This document shows positions 42,516 through 51,632 of a DNA stretch of 64,000 nucleotides, piece by piece. A program made the translations under genes and the position numbers. A model generated the notes under the pieces. That model did no database searches, was not told the DNA's origin, and saw nothing but the letters and a program-made list of their open reading frames with translations. This DNA comes from Bryobacterales bacterium (GTDB lineage Bacteria > Acidobacteriota > Terriglobia > Bryobacterales > Bryobacteraceae). The stretch covers positions 216,006-280,005 of the forward strand of contig JADKID010000043.1 of the NCBI GenBank assembly GCA_016721425.1. The letters run 5' to 3'. How positions within the stretch are numbered: the stretch's first letter is position 1; each line of letters starts with the position of its first letter.

Positions 42516-43456
42516 GGACGCGCCCTGCAGCGGTCTCGAATCGGCACGGGCCATCTTGGGAGACGGCTTCGGCGATCTGCGAGTTTCAGCGCCAACTGCG
42601 GCAAGTCGAGAATATCCAACTGGTCCGACAGCAACGCGAGAATGCGCAGCAACGGCTTGGGTTCGCCTCTCGACCCTTTGTACTGTGCGGATTACCCGTC
42701 AGACGCCCGTCGCCTTCGAGTCTGGTCTTCGAAAGGCGAAACGGGTCCTTCAGCTTGCAGGTCACCGGTCATCCGGATTTTGGCTTGCCATTCGGACAGG
42801 ACCGCCTTGTGCCGATCTTCCTGGCAACCCTGGCCGTACGGCAGCAAAGCAAGACGATTCGTTTCAGGTCGGCCGCTCAGATGCTCGACACTTTTGGCAT
42901 GGCTAAGGGTGGGAAGGAATACCGAAGGCTCGTTGCCGCATTCGAGCGCATCTTTGGCGCGACTATTTTCTTCGGCACGGATTCAACCCGGCAGCGGGCT
43001 AGAGTGGTCCAACGGTCGAGGTTCAACTTCCTGCAGGCCGCTCAGATCTGGTACAACCGGGATCCCGCTCAGGGAGTACTCTCCGAGGAATTTGAGAACG
43101 TGATCGTTCTGAGCGATGAATTCTACGACGAGATCATCACCCATCCCATTCCGGCGGATCTCGAAGTCGTCAAGGTGTTTGGTTCGGCGCCAGCTGTCCT
43201 TGACCTGTTCATGTGGCTCACCTACCGTTGCTTCATCTCGAAGGCGGAAGAGCGGATTCCGCTATTTGGAGATTTCGGACTCACTTCGCAGTTGGGATCC
43301 GTCGAATACACGAGACCTCGACGATTCCGGGCGATGCTCGAACAATGGCTGGCGCAGGTTCGATCTGTGTGGCCGGAATGCCCGGCGAAGATATGCTCGG
43401 ATGGTCGATATCTACGTCTTGGTCCGGCTCAGGCGGTATTGTCGGCACTGGGCTGA
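42516..43456 (+). CDS. Plasmid-type replication initiator RepA
   Basis: The open frame, without ATG/GTG before residue 80, reads FQRQLRQVENIQLVRQQREN, then ASRPFVLCGLPVRRPSP, LVFERRNGSFSLQVTGHPDF, GLPFGQDRLVPIFLATLAVR and, in the C-terminal half, LSEEFENVIVLSDEFYDEII, HPIPADLEVVKV, LDLFMWLTYRCF. This matches RepA_C-type plasmid replication initiators through their whole length. The first conventional start is TTG 42755, which would lose the conserved N-terminal block, so the true start lies upstream of a frame break or was lost at the junction with the tRNA-Thr site. It would start replication from iterons if intact. Confidence 0.75.
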
Positions 43457-43504
43457 GATGCCGGACTTTACGTGCGCCCTTGGTCGTCGCCCATCCTGCG
43501 GCAC

Positions 43505-44729
43505 TTACTCGACCTTTCGCCATAGGGGTTTGGGCCACCGAAAGGGTGGGGAAGGCTTCCGCTGTCCGTACGGCACGTATTGCGGTTCGGGTGCTGGTTT
43601 CGTATCAATGATCGAAGCCGGGCTCCCTTTTAACGGATCAACCCGGTCTGCTTGCTGTAATGCCCAGGCCAGCCAATCCCGAACGCCGTTCCGGGATCGA
43701 TGGGGTGGCCTTCTTCCGTAGCCGCTTTGGTGGCGGCTGCCACCAGATGACGAATCCTCTCGGCCCGTGCCAAATTGTCGGCCGCCCGGTAGAGGGTCCT
43801 CACTCTTTGCTCTTCGCGGTGAATCAATTCTGCCCGGTGTGCGCGTTCCTCTGCGGCTCTTTGTGCCGCGGCGGCATCGGAGGCCCGTTTTCGTCCGCCC
43901 GACTTGCCCGCTAGTGCCATCCGCAGGAACATAACCACAATCCCCGGCAGCAGGGCCTCAAGAGTTCTCGTCTTTCCATCGTTCCAACTCTTCGGTATGA
44001 CGTTCCATGGCTTCCAAATCTGAAGGCCTGGGCGGCCAGACGGCTTTTGCTCGTGAGGAGTGCCGCACGTGAACCCGTTGAAGAACTCCTCCCTGGGAGG
44101 AGATGCGAAGCAAGGATATGATCGATCTTCTCCCGATAGTAAAGCCGATCTCCTGGTTGTAGAGCATCGCCGTGGTCTTCTCCTTGCGCCCGTGCTTCAC
44201 GGTAATCCTGAACCCTTCCGCCTCGAGTGCGGTGATTAGTGCGGCGACAAGGCGGAGTGCGGGGGCAGCACCGCTTTCGACACGGAAACGTCCAAGCACG
44301 GCTCGTCGGTCGACAAAGATCGTGGCGATCACGATTTGATCGCCCGAGTATCTCTCGCGCCTGGACGACCAACGGATGCGACATTCTCCCGCGCTCCAGG
44401 ATTAACTGCGCGTCGCGATCTGTGGCTTTGGCAACCTGCGCTCGCTCGTCCGCAGTGGTGTACTCCTCGATCTTTGGCGCCACGGGTTTCGGTGTTGGTT
44501 TAAGACCCCGATCGGCTCCTTTAACGTGGGCAGTTGGAGTTTCTGAACCTCCTGGCCGCATCCTTCTTGGCCCAGTAACCCCGCGCCCCGGAAGAGGGAT
44601 CGCGAGTTTCCGGCAGACTTTCGCAAGCCCGACGTCAGAGATGCCATACTTCTTTGCGAGCTTCGCCATCGGCGTCGCCCACACCTCCTCATAGAGCGAA
44701 TCTCTGTCCCACAACTCGTAGTCCATCAT
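43505..44729 (-). pseudogene. Island-associated protein of YELWDRDSLYEEVW type, several frame breaks
   Basis: A reconstructed protein of about 405 residues: MMDYELWDRDSLYEEVWATP and MAKLAKKYGISDVGLAKVCR (helix-turn-helix-like) with LPLPGRG-type ending, a variable middle (DERAQVAKATDRDAQL; then TIFVDRRAVLGRFRVESGA and FRITVKHGRKEKTTAM one frame over), a charged coiled coil (AAEERAHRAELIHREEQRVR) and the end DWLAWALQQADRVDPLKG. At least four frame switches occur, so it is broken or badly read. This type recurs next to ankyrin proteins and toxin-antitoxin genes in genomic islands, as I recall; its function is unknown. The first residues look like a DNA-binding recruitment domain. Confidence 0.6.
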
Positions 44730-44736
44730 GCCTCCC

Positions 44737-45857
44737 TCACAGCTTCATTCCGATGGTCGAGAGATGGCCACGCATCCGCGGCGTATCCAGCAACTCCTCC
44801 AAGAGTTTTTCCGGAGCGGCCTTGTACCTCGCGAATAGTTTCATAAGCGTGACCGTTACAGCCGGCTCGCATTTGCAGGCATCTGCCGCACCGGACTTCA
44901 TTCCGTCTCCCTCCATAGTCGCCACTGCGCCCGCTTCCAAGGAGCCGCTCGATTCGGGCCGAACCCTCCCGATAGCGCGTCCTCTAGTAGGTTGCTTCCG
45001 AGGTGAAGGTATTGCGGTCTTCCCACGGAAGATGCAATAGAGCAGCGATCAAGGCAGAGGAGCCGCCAGTCGGTTTGTCGTTCGGCTGCGCCCGACGGAG
45101 GAGGTAGTCGATCAATTCTTTCGAGTCCGAAAGCGCAGCGGCCTGAAGCAAGGTCGGACAGGTTGTCGACACGTGGGTCCGGCGACCTCTTCAGCGTCAA
45201 AGGCTCCTTGCGCCTCCTGAAGCGCGGTCGTGCCAGCAGTCAGGGTCATCGGCGTATCGGTCATCCAAATCCGGCCCAAGACTTCGTGGATTCGCCCCCG
45301 GCCCACATAAGGGAGACTGATCACTTCAGGGTCGGCTTGGTACGCAAATGGCGCAGGCGCGATCTACTTGGGCCTGGAGCATCTGCCGAGTTCGGGGTGA
45401 GCCTTTTGTAATCGACAAACGGCCGGAGAGCACGCTGGACTCTGTTCTGAAACGCGACCATGGACGGGTTGCCCCTAACAGGGTCGGCACCACGGTCGAA
45501 AAAGAGCATCGGCAGTCGATCCCAAGTGAGCAGAACCTCCTCGAAAGGAACGGCCTGAATGCGCGCGCCACTCTCGACGAGCATTTGGACCAAGTCCAGA
45601 CGCTTACGCTCCACCGCTTCTACGAGGGCTCGGTCCTTCTCCTCCTGCCGCGGTTCGTTGCGAGCGAGCAGTTCGACAAGGCTGTGGAAGCCGGTGTCGA
45701 TGGCTGTCAGAAGGGGTGTTCTCTTGATCGATGGGTGGGCGACGATCGATTTCCCGGCGGCGATCCATCGCTCGACATCGTAGAGCCTACCACTGCGGCA
45801 AGACGCAGAAAAGCCTTCGACTCGTCGATAGTGAGCGTGGACGCCATGTTGAGCCAC
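44737..45857 (-). pseudogene. Ankyrin-repeat protein, several frame breaks
   Basis: A reconstructed protein of about 370 residues starting at ATG 45857, read as CRSGRLYDVERWIAAGKSI, RTPLLTAIDTGFHSLVELLA (ankyrin repeat), KRLDLVQMLVESGARI, MLFFDRGADPVRGNP, then in other frames LPYVGRGRIHEVLGRI, LLQAAALSDSKELIDYLLRR, KPTGGSSALIAALLH, and finally CEPAVTVTLMKLFARYKAAP and TPRMRGHLSTIGMKL at the stop, 44737. Ankyrin repeats mediate protein binding. It precedes the YELWDRDSLYEEVW-type gene on the same strand by seven bases, a repeated pairing in islands, so the two probably form one unit. Four or more frame breaks. Confidence 0.65.
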
Positions 45858-46102
45858 TGAACACCTTAACGCATCGCGGAACAGGTGTCGTCAGCTCGAT
45901 CGATGGCGCTTCTCCCTGGTTTGGAGAATCGGGTTTCGAGGCAACTTTAGGCGCTACCGACGGCGTCGCGTTGTCGCCTAGCAGACAACCTGTGGGTTTC
46001 AGTTTTCAAGGACGGATAGCGAATCTCAGCATCGATGGAATTCCACTGCGACAAGGACGAGCAGTGAGCTCAAACTCACTGGATAGGAAACCTCGGACCG
46101 TG

Positions 46103-46108
46103 TATAAT
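46103..46108 (+). promoter_or_regulatory. Consensus -10 box of first AbiE pair
   Basis: A perfect TATAAT, 17 bases before the AbiEi start codon at 46126, in the otherwise gene-free stretch 45858-46125. A -35 hexamer is not obvious. AbiEi proteins autoregulate, so an operator may overlap this site. Confidence 0.5.
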
Positions 46109-46125
46109 ATCCGCAGGTTCTATCA

Positions 46126-46738
46126 ATGCCGATTGCTGATGCTGGTCTCGTCAAGGCACGCCATGTGTTCACGAAACACAACGGCATACTCCGCACCAGC
46201 GACGCCATTCGTCTGGGCGTTCACCCTCGGACTATACTCTCTTCGCGACCGCGGTGGCTCGAACAAGTGGGCCGTGGCATCTACCAGGCTCTCCACCGCG
46301 CCGCCGCTCACCAGCCCTGACCTGGTCTCCGTCGCGATCCGGATACCACGCGCCGTCATCTGCCTGATCTCAGCCCTTGCACATCACGGCCTCACGACCC
46401 AGGTCCCGCATGCGGTAGATATGGCGCTGCCCAGCCACGCGCAAATCCCTAAGCTCAATGGCATTCCGCTGCGCGTATTTTGGTACTCCGATCCGTCCTT
46501 CAGCTCTGGCATCGATGTTATCTCGATCGACCAGGTTCCCGTGAGAGTGTATTCGCCGGAGAAGACGATCGCGGACTGTTTCAAGTACCGAAACAAGATC
46601 GGGCTCGACGTCGCCATCGAAGCCCTACGAGCCTACCGTGAACGGACGCGAAGGCCGGACTACCACACGCTATCCGGATTTTCGAAGATCAACCGCGTAG
46701 AGAAGGTGATGCGCCCGTACCTGGAGGCGGTGCTATGA
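46126..46738 (+). pseudogene. AbiEi-family antitoxin (first pair), frame breaks
   Basis: Type IV toxin-antitoxin antitoxin and repressor. The N-terminal winged helix reads KARHVFTKHNGILRTSDAIRLGVHPR from ATG 46126. The C-terminal domain continues in another frame from about 46,300 (PPLTSPDLVSVAIRIPRAVI, SALAHHGLTTQVPHAVDMAL, VRVYSPEKTIADCFKYRNKI, RVEKVMRPYLEAVL). A short middle piece (LYSLRDRG) is in yet another frame, so at least three indels are present. About 200 residues, normal for AbiEi. The stop overlaps the AbiEii start (ATGA, 46735-46738), the usual coupling. Confidence 0.78.
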
Positions 46739-47636
46739 GTGGCCGCGATCTGGGGGCCTCCGTCCGACAGCGTCTGCTGAGTCAGGCCCGAACGCAAGGT
46801 CGCCCCTTCCAGGAGCTACTGCAGTACTTCGCCATGGAGCGCTTCCTGTATCGCTTGGCGAAGTCACCATTCGCGGATAGGTTCATTCTGAAGGGTGCAC
46901 TCCTGCTGACTGTTTGGAGGGCGCCTGTGGCTCGGCCAACAATGGACATCGACCTAGCCGGGAAGACCAACAACGAGTTGGAGCACATTCGGTCGCTGGT
47001 CGGCGAGGTCTGCGAATTCGCCACTGAATCTGACGGCATTGAGTTTACGGCCGCTTCGATCGAGGTTCAGCGCATCAAGGAAGATGCGGAGTACGAGGGT
47101 GTGCGAGTCCGATTCCCCGCGACGCTCGCGAAGGCGAGAATCCCGATGCAGATCGACATCGGTTTTGGAGACGTAATCGTCCCACGACCGATCGAGATCA
47201 GTACCCGGCGATGCTGGAATTTCCGCCGCCAGTGGTCATGGCATATCCGAAGGAAACCGTGGTGGCCGAGAAGCTCGAGGCCCTCACCATGCTGGGGCTC
47301 CTCAACAGCCGCATCAAGGACTATTACGACATCGCCCTGCTGGCGCGGCTGTACCCGTTTGACGGTGCTCTTCTGACCAAGGCCATTCGGTCGACCTTTC
47401 AACATCGTGGAACCACAATCGACCCGACCCCAGTTGGGTTGACCGAAGCTTTCAGCGCAGACTCCGCCCGAGCCGTGCAGTGGCGAGCATTCGTCCGTCG
47501 GAGTAGATTCGAATCCGAATCCGGATTGGCCGAGATCGTGGCGCAAGTGCGGCGCTTCGCCTCGGCGCCACTTGCGGCGACCGCGCGGGAGGGCTCCTTC
47601 GATCTCAAGTGGAGGCCCGGTGGGCCGTGGGAGTGA
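46735..47636 (+). pseudogene. AbiEii-family nucleotidyltransferase toxin (first pair), one frame break
   Basis: A toxin of the AbiEii/AbiGii fold that blocks growth by nucleotide transfer, classically on phage infection. From ATG 46735: YFAMERFLYRLAKSPFADRF, FILKGALLLTVW, then RPTMDIDLAG (the D-x-D metal motif of the nucleotidyltransferase). At about 47,200 one base seems missing, and the frame continues YPKETVVAEKLEALTMLGLL, NSRIKDYYDIALLARLYPF to the stop at 47636. About 300 residues in all, full length for the family. If the break is real the toxin is inactive, which would explain why the damaged antitoxin is tolerated. Confidence 0.8.
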
Positions 47637-47933
47637 AGACCGCAGCTTAACCGGGATGGACGTGATGGGTAACGATTGGTGTGAGATCGACGCTGTATCT
47701 CCTTCGGAAGGGCGTCGATGCGGACGGTCACTCAGGACCTCGTGGATCATCATCGCCGAGCAGGAAACATCAAGGTCTGTCGAATCGGATCATCCGTCTG
47801 GCGCGGGCCACCTTAATTGCTTCAGGCGCCATCCAATGGCGCCAGCGCTGAGCGCCATGCCGAATTCCTACTGCCCCGCCGCTGCCTGACTCCGGCAGAG
47901 GTGGCGGTTGAAGTCAGGCATCGCATCCAGCGG

Positions 47934-48334
47934 CTAGAATGCGGGCGCCGGGGTGCGCGCCGTGTCCAGGATTGGTGCGTCAACCGCGTGATCGGCAGAA
48001 TCTCCGGGAGCTTTGAGATCTTGAGTCGTTGCCAGGAGGTCGTCAGCGTCAACTGCGTCGGCCCGGCCAGGTAGGACAACGTAGGCGTTGTTGACGATCG
48101 CCAGCGAGACGTTGCGTGTGCCGGATGCGACGCGGGCCCAGACGTAGAAGGTGTAGGTGCCCGCATCAGTTAGGCCTGCAATTGTTGCTGGATGACCGCT
48201 ATCGTGGTGACGGCGGTGATCACGTCGGCGGTCTGGTTGCCTTCCGGCGCGATGATGGCGTTCGACGTGACTGAGCAGGAGTCGCCGTTCTTGCCCCAGG
48301 CGGCCGCGGCGGAAGTGCTCAGGTGCTTCGCCAT
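47934..48334 (-). pseudogene. Phage tail/carbohydrate-binding-like fragment
   Basis: From ATG 48334 the frame reads STSAAAAWGKNGDSCSVTSN, IIAPEGNQTADVIT, and after a break TDAGTYTFYVWARVASGTRN and VSLAIVNNAY, then one more frame over YLAGPTQLTLTTSWQRLKI. The pattern (AWGKNGDS... APDGNQTAD... GTYTFSVWLR... TTSWQRF) is that of a jelly-roll module found in phage tail fibres and related proteins. Only about 110 residues remain. The preceding 300 bases (47637-47933) hold nothing recognisable. Confidence 0.5.
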
Positions 48335-48757
48335 GTTCTCCGCTGGACCGCCAATTGTCTGATCCGGGCCGCAATCGATGGGCTGATGAAATGATCACCG
48401 GCGCGGTCGGAGGGTGACCGCACAGTTCGCAGCTGAGAGCTGAAGGGGCGGAACGAGAGGGTCGGTCCGTGAGTCCGGAACGCTGTTTGCGGATTGGCTG
48501 GCATGGGCGGGTCAACGAAGCGGATCGGCTGGATCCGCTGAAGGAACCCCCTCTTCGGATATTGACACGAAGGATCGTCGAAGCAATCGTTCCGCTGGCC
48601 GCGACCGTCGTGGTGAGTGGATCAAGAATTTGGCCGACTGTCAGTCACGACGATCCATTCGAGGAGTTTATCAATGTCCATGTTGTCTACCCTGGGTTTA
48701 CGACTTCAGATAGTTATAAACTTGGCATCGGTTTGAATATGATGAATTTTGTAAACC
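48335..48757. other. Stretch without a recognisable gene
   Basis: A 98-residue plus-strand frame (from 48469) is present but has no family resemblance or good start context. The last 120 bases before 48758 are distinctly AT-rich (around TTATAAAC and GAATATGATGAATTTTG) and should contain the promoter of the second AbiE-type pair. Confidence 0.4.
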
Positions 48758-49601
48758 ATGGGTAGTCAAACTCAAGGAAAGCTAAACTGGCTTCAACACA
48801 ACCCTCCCGGAAGGCCTGGTCGTCGATTCAGGCTGGCTTGAACGTCACAACGTATCCCGCCAGTTGCGGCACAAATACGTTATGAACGGCTGGCTGCTCA
48901 CCTTGGCGCGGGGCGTCTACTGTCGCCCCACGGCGGCGGAACAACCTTCGGTCCTTCCCTGGCAGCAACTCGTAATCTCGCTCAACGCTCTTCTGAATCT
49001 TCCTGTGGCGGCGGGCGGAAGAACCGCGCTTGAGCTGCAGGGCTTCAGCCATTACCTCGCCGCGAGTGGTATGAGAGAGGCGCATCTATTCTCAAATGAG
49101 GATTTGCCGGGCTGGGTCTCGTGCGTACCCGTGAATACGAAGCTCGTTCTTCACAGTGCGCGAAAGCTGTTCCGGAACCGCGAGGTACCGCCGCTCCCTT
49201 ACTGCAGGGGAGCGCCGCCGTCGCCGGAGGACAGCGGCTTCACGGAGCAGACTTGGGGACACTGGAAATGTCCCCTCACCCTATCGACGCCGGAACGGGC
49301 CATTCTCGAGCTGCTGAATGATGTTCCAAGGAGCGAGACCTTCCATCAAGCGGATGTACTGATGGAGGGGCTGCGCACCCTGAGCCCGCGCCGGCTTCAG
49401 GGGTTGCTCGCCGATTGCCGAAACATAAAAGTGAAGCGGCTGTTCCTCTGGTTCGCGGAACGCCACAATCACGCCTGGCAGCAGAAACTCGACCGCTCGG
49501 GCATCGACCTTGGTAAAGGCAAACGGATGCTCGTCCGCGGCGGCAAGCTGGATACGAAATACAACATCACGGTGCCGGAGCGCCTCAATGGCAGCGTCTG
49601 A
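48758..49601 (+). pseudogene. AbiEi-like antitoxin (second pair), one frame break
   Basis: From ATG 48758 the head reads MGSQTQGKLNWLQHN. After one surplus base in CCCTCCC (about 48,795-48,806) it continues LPEGLVVDSGWLERHNVSRQ, KYVMNGWLLTLARGVYCRPT, QQLVISLNALLNLPVAAGGR and TALELQGFSHYL to the end at 49601. This is the AbiEi-type winged-helix N-terminus followed by the longer C-terminal domain (about 280 residues) seen in a second AbiEi subfamily, clearly different from the pair 1.1 kb to the left. The shorter frame from TTG 48864 would lack the DNA-binding head. It overlaps the next gene by 14 bases. Confidence 0.75.
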
Positions 49602-50510
49602 ACAATACCGCCGCCAGGCCGCGCTGCTGGTCGGACCATCCCGCTCCTCGCCACAGAAACCTGCTTCGCCCTGAAGGGTGGAACGGCCATCAATCTCTTT
49701 GTGCGCGACATGCCGCGCCTCTCGGTCGACATAGACCTCACCTATCTGCCGGTGGAGGACAGAGCGCCGTCCCTCGCCAATATTGACGCCGCGATGCAGC
49801 GGCTTGAGAAGAAAATTCGTGAGGGCCTTCGCGGCGCCAGGGTGACATCGTCAGTACTGAAGCCCGAGAACATCGTCAGCAAGATCTTTGTCGAGGCGGA
49901 TGGCGTCCAGATCAAGATCGAGGTGACGCCTGTCCTGCGTGGCTGTGTCTATGAACCGAAGACCCTGTCGGTCTCGCGGTCCGTCGAAGCGCAGTTCGGC
50001 TTCGCCGAGATCCAGGTCGTAAGCTTCGCCGACCTCTATGCGGGCAAGCTTGTCGCGGCGCTCGACCGCCAGCATCCGCGCGATCTCTTCGACGTCCGCG
50101 ACCTTCTCGCAAACGAGGGAATCGGGTCAGACCTGAGAAAGGCCTTCTTAGTCTACACCCTCAGTCACAACCGGCCCATGGCGGAAGTCCTCGCGCCCGC
50201 GCGCCTCGATATCGCCCAGGAATTCACGCGCGGCTTTGAGGGGATGACGGAGATCGCTGTTACGCTTGAGGACCTGCTTCGCGTGCGCGAAGACTTCATT
50301 GAGGAACTCGTCGGAAGTATGCCCGAGGAACACCGCAGGTTCCTTCTCTCCGTCAAGGAAGGAAATCCCGAGTGGGAACTGCTGGACATCCCGCACGTCG
50401 AAACGCTGCCCGCCGTTCAATGGCGGCTCCAGAACCTCGCAAAAGCTGACCCCAAGAAGCGGGAGTCGCTCCTTGGCAACCTGCGCAAGGCGCTCAAGGT
50501 TGGGGAGTGA
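49588..50510 (+). pseudogene. AbiEii-like nucleotidyltransferase toxin (second pair), one frame break
   Basis: From ATG 49588: MAASEQYRRQAALLV, then, after one apparently missing base at about 49,634-49,640, TIPLLATETCFALKGGTAIN, LFVRDMPRLSVDIDLTYLPV (G-G-T and D-x-D nucleotidyltransferase motifs). The C-terminal part is intact (VSFADLYAGKLVAALDRQHP, RDLFDVRDLLANEGI, LRKALKVGE). About 305 residues. The part from ATG 49701 alone would miss the first half of the active site. With the overlapping antitoxin-like gene it forms a second toxin-antitoxin pair. Confidence 0.78.
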
Positions 50511-50516
50511 GTTGCG

Positions 50517-50640
50517 ATGAACCTAGCACCCACCGACCTCGTCTCCGCGCACCGCTGGGAGCGCGTGACCCTCGCGACCAATGTGCTCAGCCTGTCCTTC
50601 TTTGAGGCCGTCGTTCTGGATGCCCCCTCATTCGTGGGGG
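50517..50640 (+). pseudogene. N-terminal scrap of a phospholipase-D-like island protein
   Basis: ATG 50517 opens MNLAPTDLVSAHRWERVTLA, NVLSLSFFEAVVLDA, and with two surplus C removed, LIRGGA. I recall this head from phospholipase-D-like defence-island proteins (pattern HPWRRATFTTYALSLSFFEA). It starts seven bases after the toxin stop, where the next gene of a defence operon is expected, but ends after about 42 residues at a junction with RepA-like sequence. Identification is from memory of the family and is tentative. Confidence 0.4.
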
Positions 50641-50656
50641 GCGCGCTTCGGCAGGT

Positions 50657-50760
50657 CAGATCCTCTACGAGCGCCGGAATGGACATTTCACACTCAAGGT
50701 CACCGGTCACACGGAGTTTGAATTGTACGGCAAAGACCAGTTTGTCCCGATCTTCCTGAG
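50657..50760 (+). pseudogene. Second RepA fragment
   Basis: Thirty-four codons read QILYERRNGHFTLKVTGHTE and FELYGKDQFVPIFLS. They align with residues LVFERRNGSFSLQVTGHPDF and GLPFGQDRLVPIFLA of the RepA gene at 42.5-43.5 kb, but with many differences, so this is from a related, not identical, replicon. Both sides are joined to unrelated genes (a phospholipase-D-like scrap on the left and Fic on the right). Confidence 0.6.
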
Positions 50761-50779
50761 CCACACTCGCATTCCGGTG

Positions 50780-51509
50780 ATGCAGGAGAATGGAAGCAAC
50801 GGGACAACGAGATTGTGGAGATTCTCCTAACGGTGAGTGGCGGATCCGTTTCGATCCAACCTCCGCCCGGGACGCGCCGACGGCGACGAGCGATTTATGT
50901 CGTCGATACGACGAGGCAGTTCACGAGGAGCGTATTCCGCCACTGTTGATTATTGCGACGGTCGTCTTCGATTTCTTGTGCGTGCATCCGTTTCGGGATG
51001 GAAATGGCCGTGTCTCAAGACTCATCTCGACGCTACTGCTTGAGCGACACGGATTTGAGGTTGTTCGGCACGTCAGCCTAGAGAGACTGGTTGAAGAGAG
51101 GAAGGAAGAGTACTACGGCGTCCTGCGTACGTGTTCGGAGGGATGGCATGAGGGCAAGAACGAGATCGTGCCCTGGTGGAACTACTTTCTGGGCGTACTT
51201 CGCTCCGGATACCAGGAGTTCGAAGGCCAAGTCGAGTCGACTGGCGCTCGACCGGCCAAGAGCGAACTGGTGCGCCGGATCGTTCCGGAACAACCAGGCC
51301 ACCTCACCTTCGCGGAAGTGGTACAACAAACGCCTACCGTCACTCCTCAGCTTGTCAGAGAAAGTTATCGGGGCACTGACGCGCGAAGGAAGGATCATGA
51401 TTGCCAGGAGAGCGAAAGGCGCCTCCTGGCACTTGCCAAGTTGCCCGTCGCCTGCGGGGTAAGTCTGCCCGGCTCCGGCAACCTCTACACCCAGATGGAA
51501 TTGCCGTAG
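50780..51509 (+). pseudogene. Fic-domain protein, N-terminus damaged, frame breaks
   Basis: Fic enzymes transfer AMP or other nucleotide parts to protein hydroxyls. The active-site loop HPFRDGNGRVSRL (HPFxDGNGR) is complete at about 50,983-51,022, followed by the usual helices (STLLLERHGFEVVRHVSLER, EERKEEYYGVLRTCSEGWHE, WWNYFLGVLRSGYQEFEGQV) and a C-terminal winged helix (VTPQLVRKVIGALTREGRI in a second frame). The N-terminal region that holds the inhibitory motif and substrate flap is missing or in other frames (EWKQRDNEIVEIL, then NGEWRIRFDP). It seems truncated by the same rearrangement that put the RepA scrap next to it. Probably non-functional. Confidence 0.7.
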
Positions 51510-51632
51510 GGGCGGCAAGTGCCGCGGGGAATACCTCGACGACGTGATTGAGATGAACGACCCACGATTTCGTCGACTGCCTGAGCGATCCGAAACCCAT
51601 AAAGCGGAGAATAACATCCGAATCGAGTTATT

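Noticed and set aside
42351..43103. 250-codon plus-strand frame overlapping RepA
   Set aside because: The neighbouring frame gives RepA family sequence throughout; this one has none.
45731..46125. N-terminal extension of the first AbiEi gene to 45,731
   Set aside because: The extension runs antisense through the ankyrin gene; the winged-helix start at ATG 46126 with TATAAT upstream is the natural beginning.
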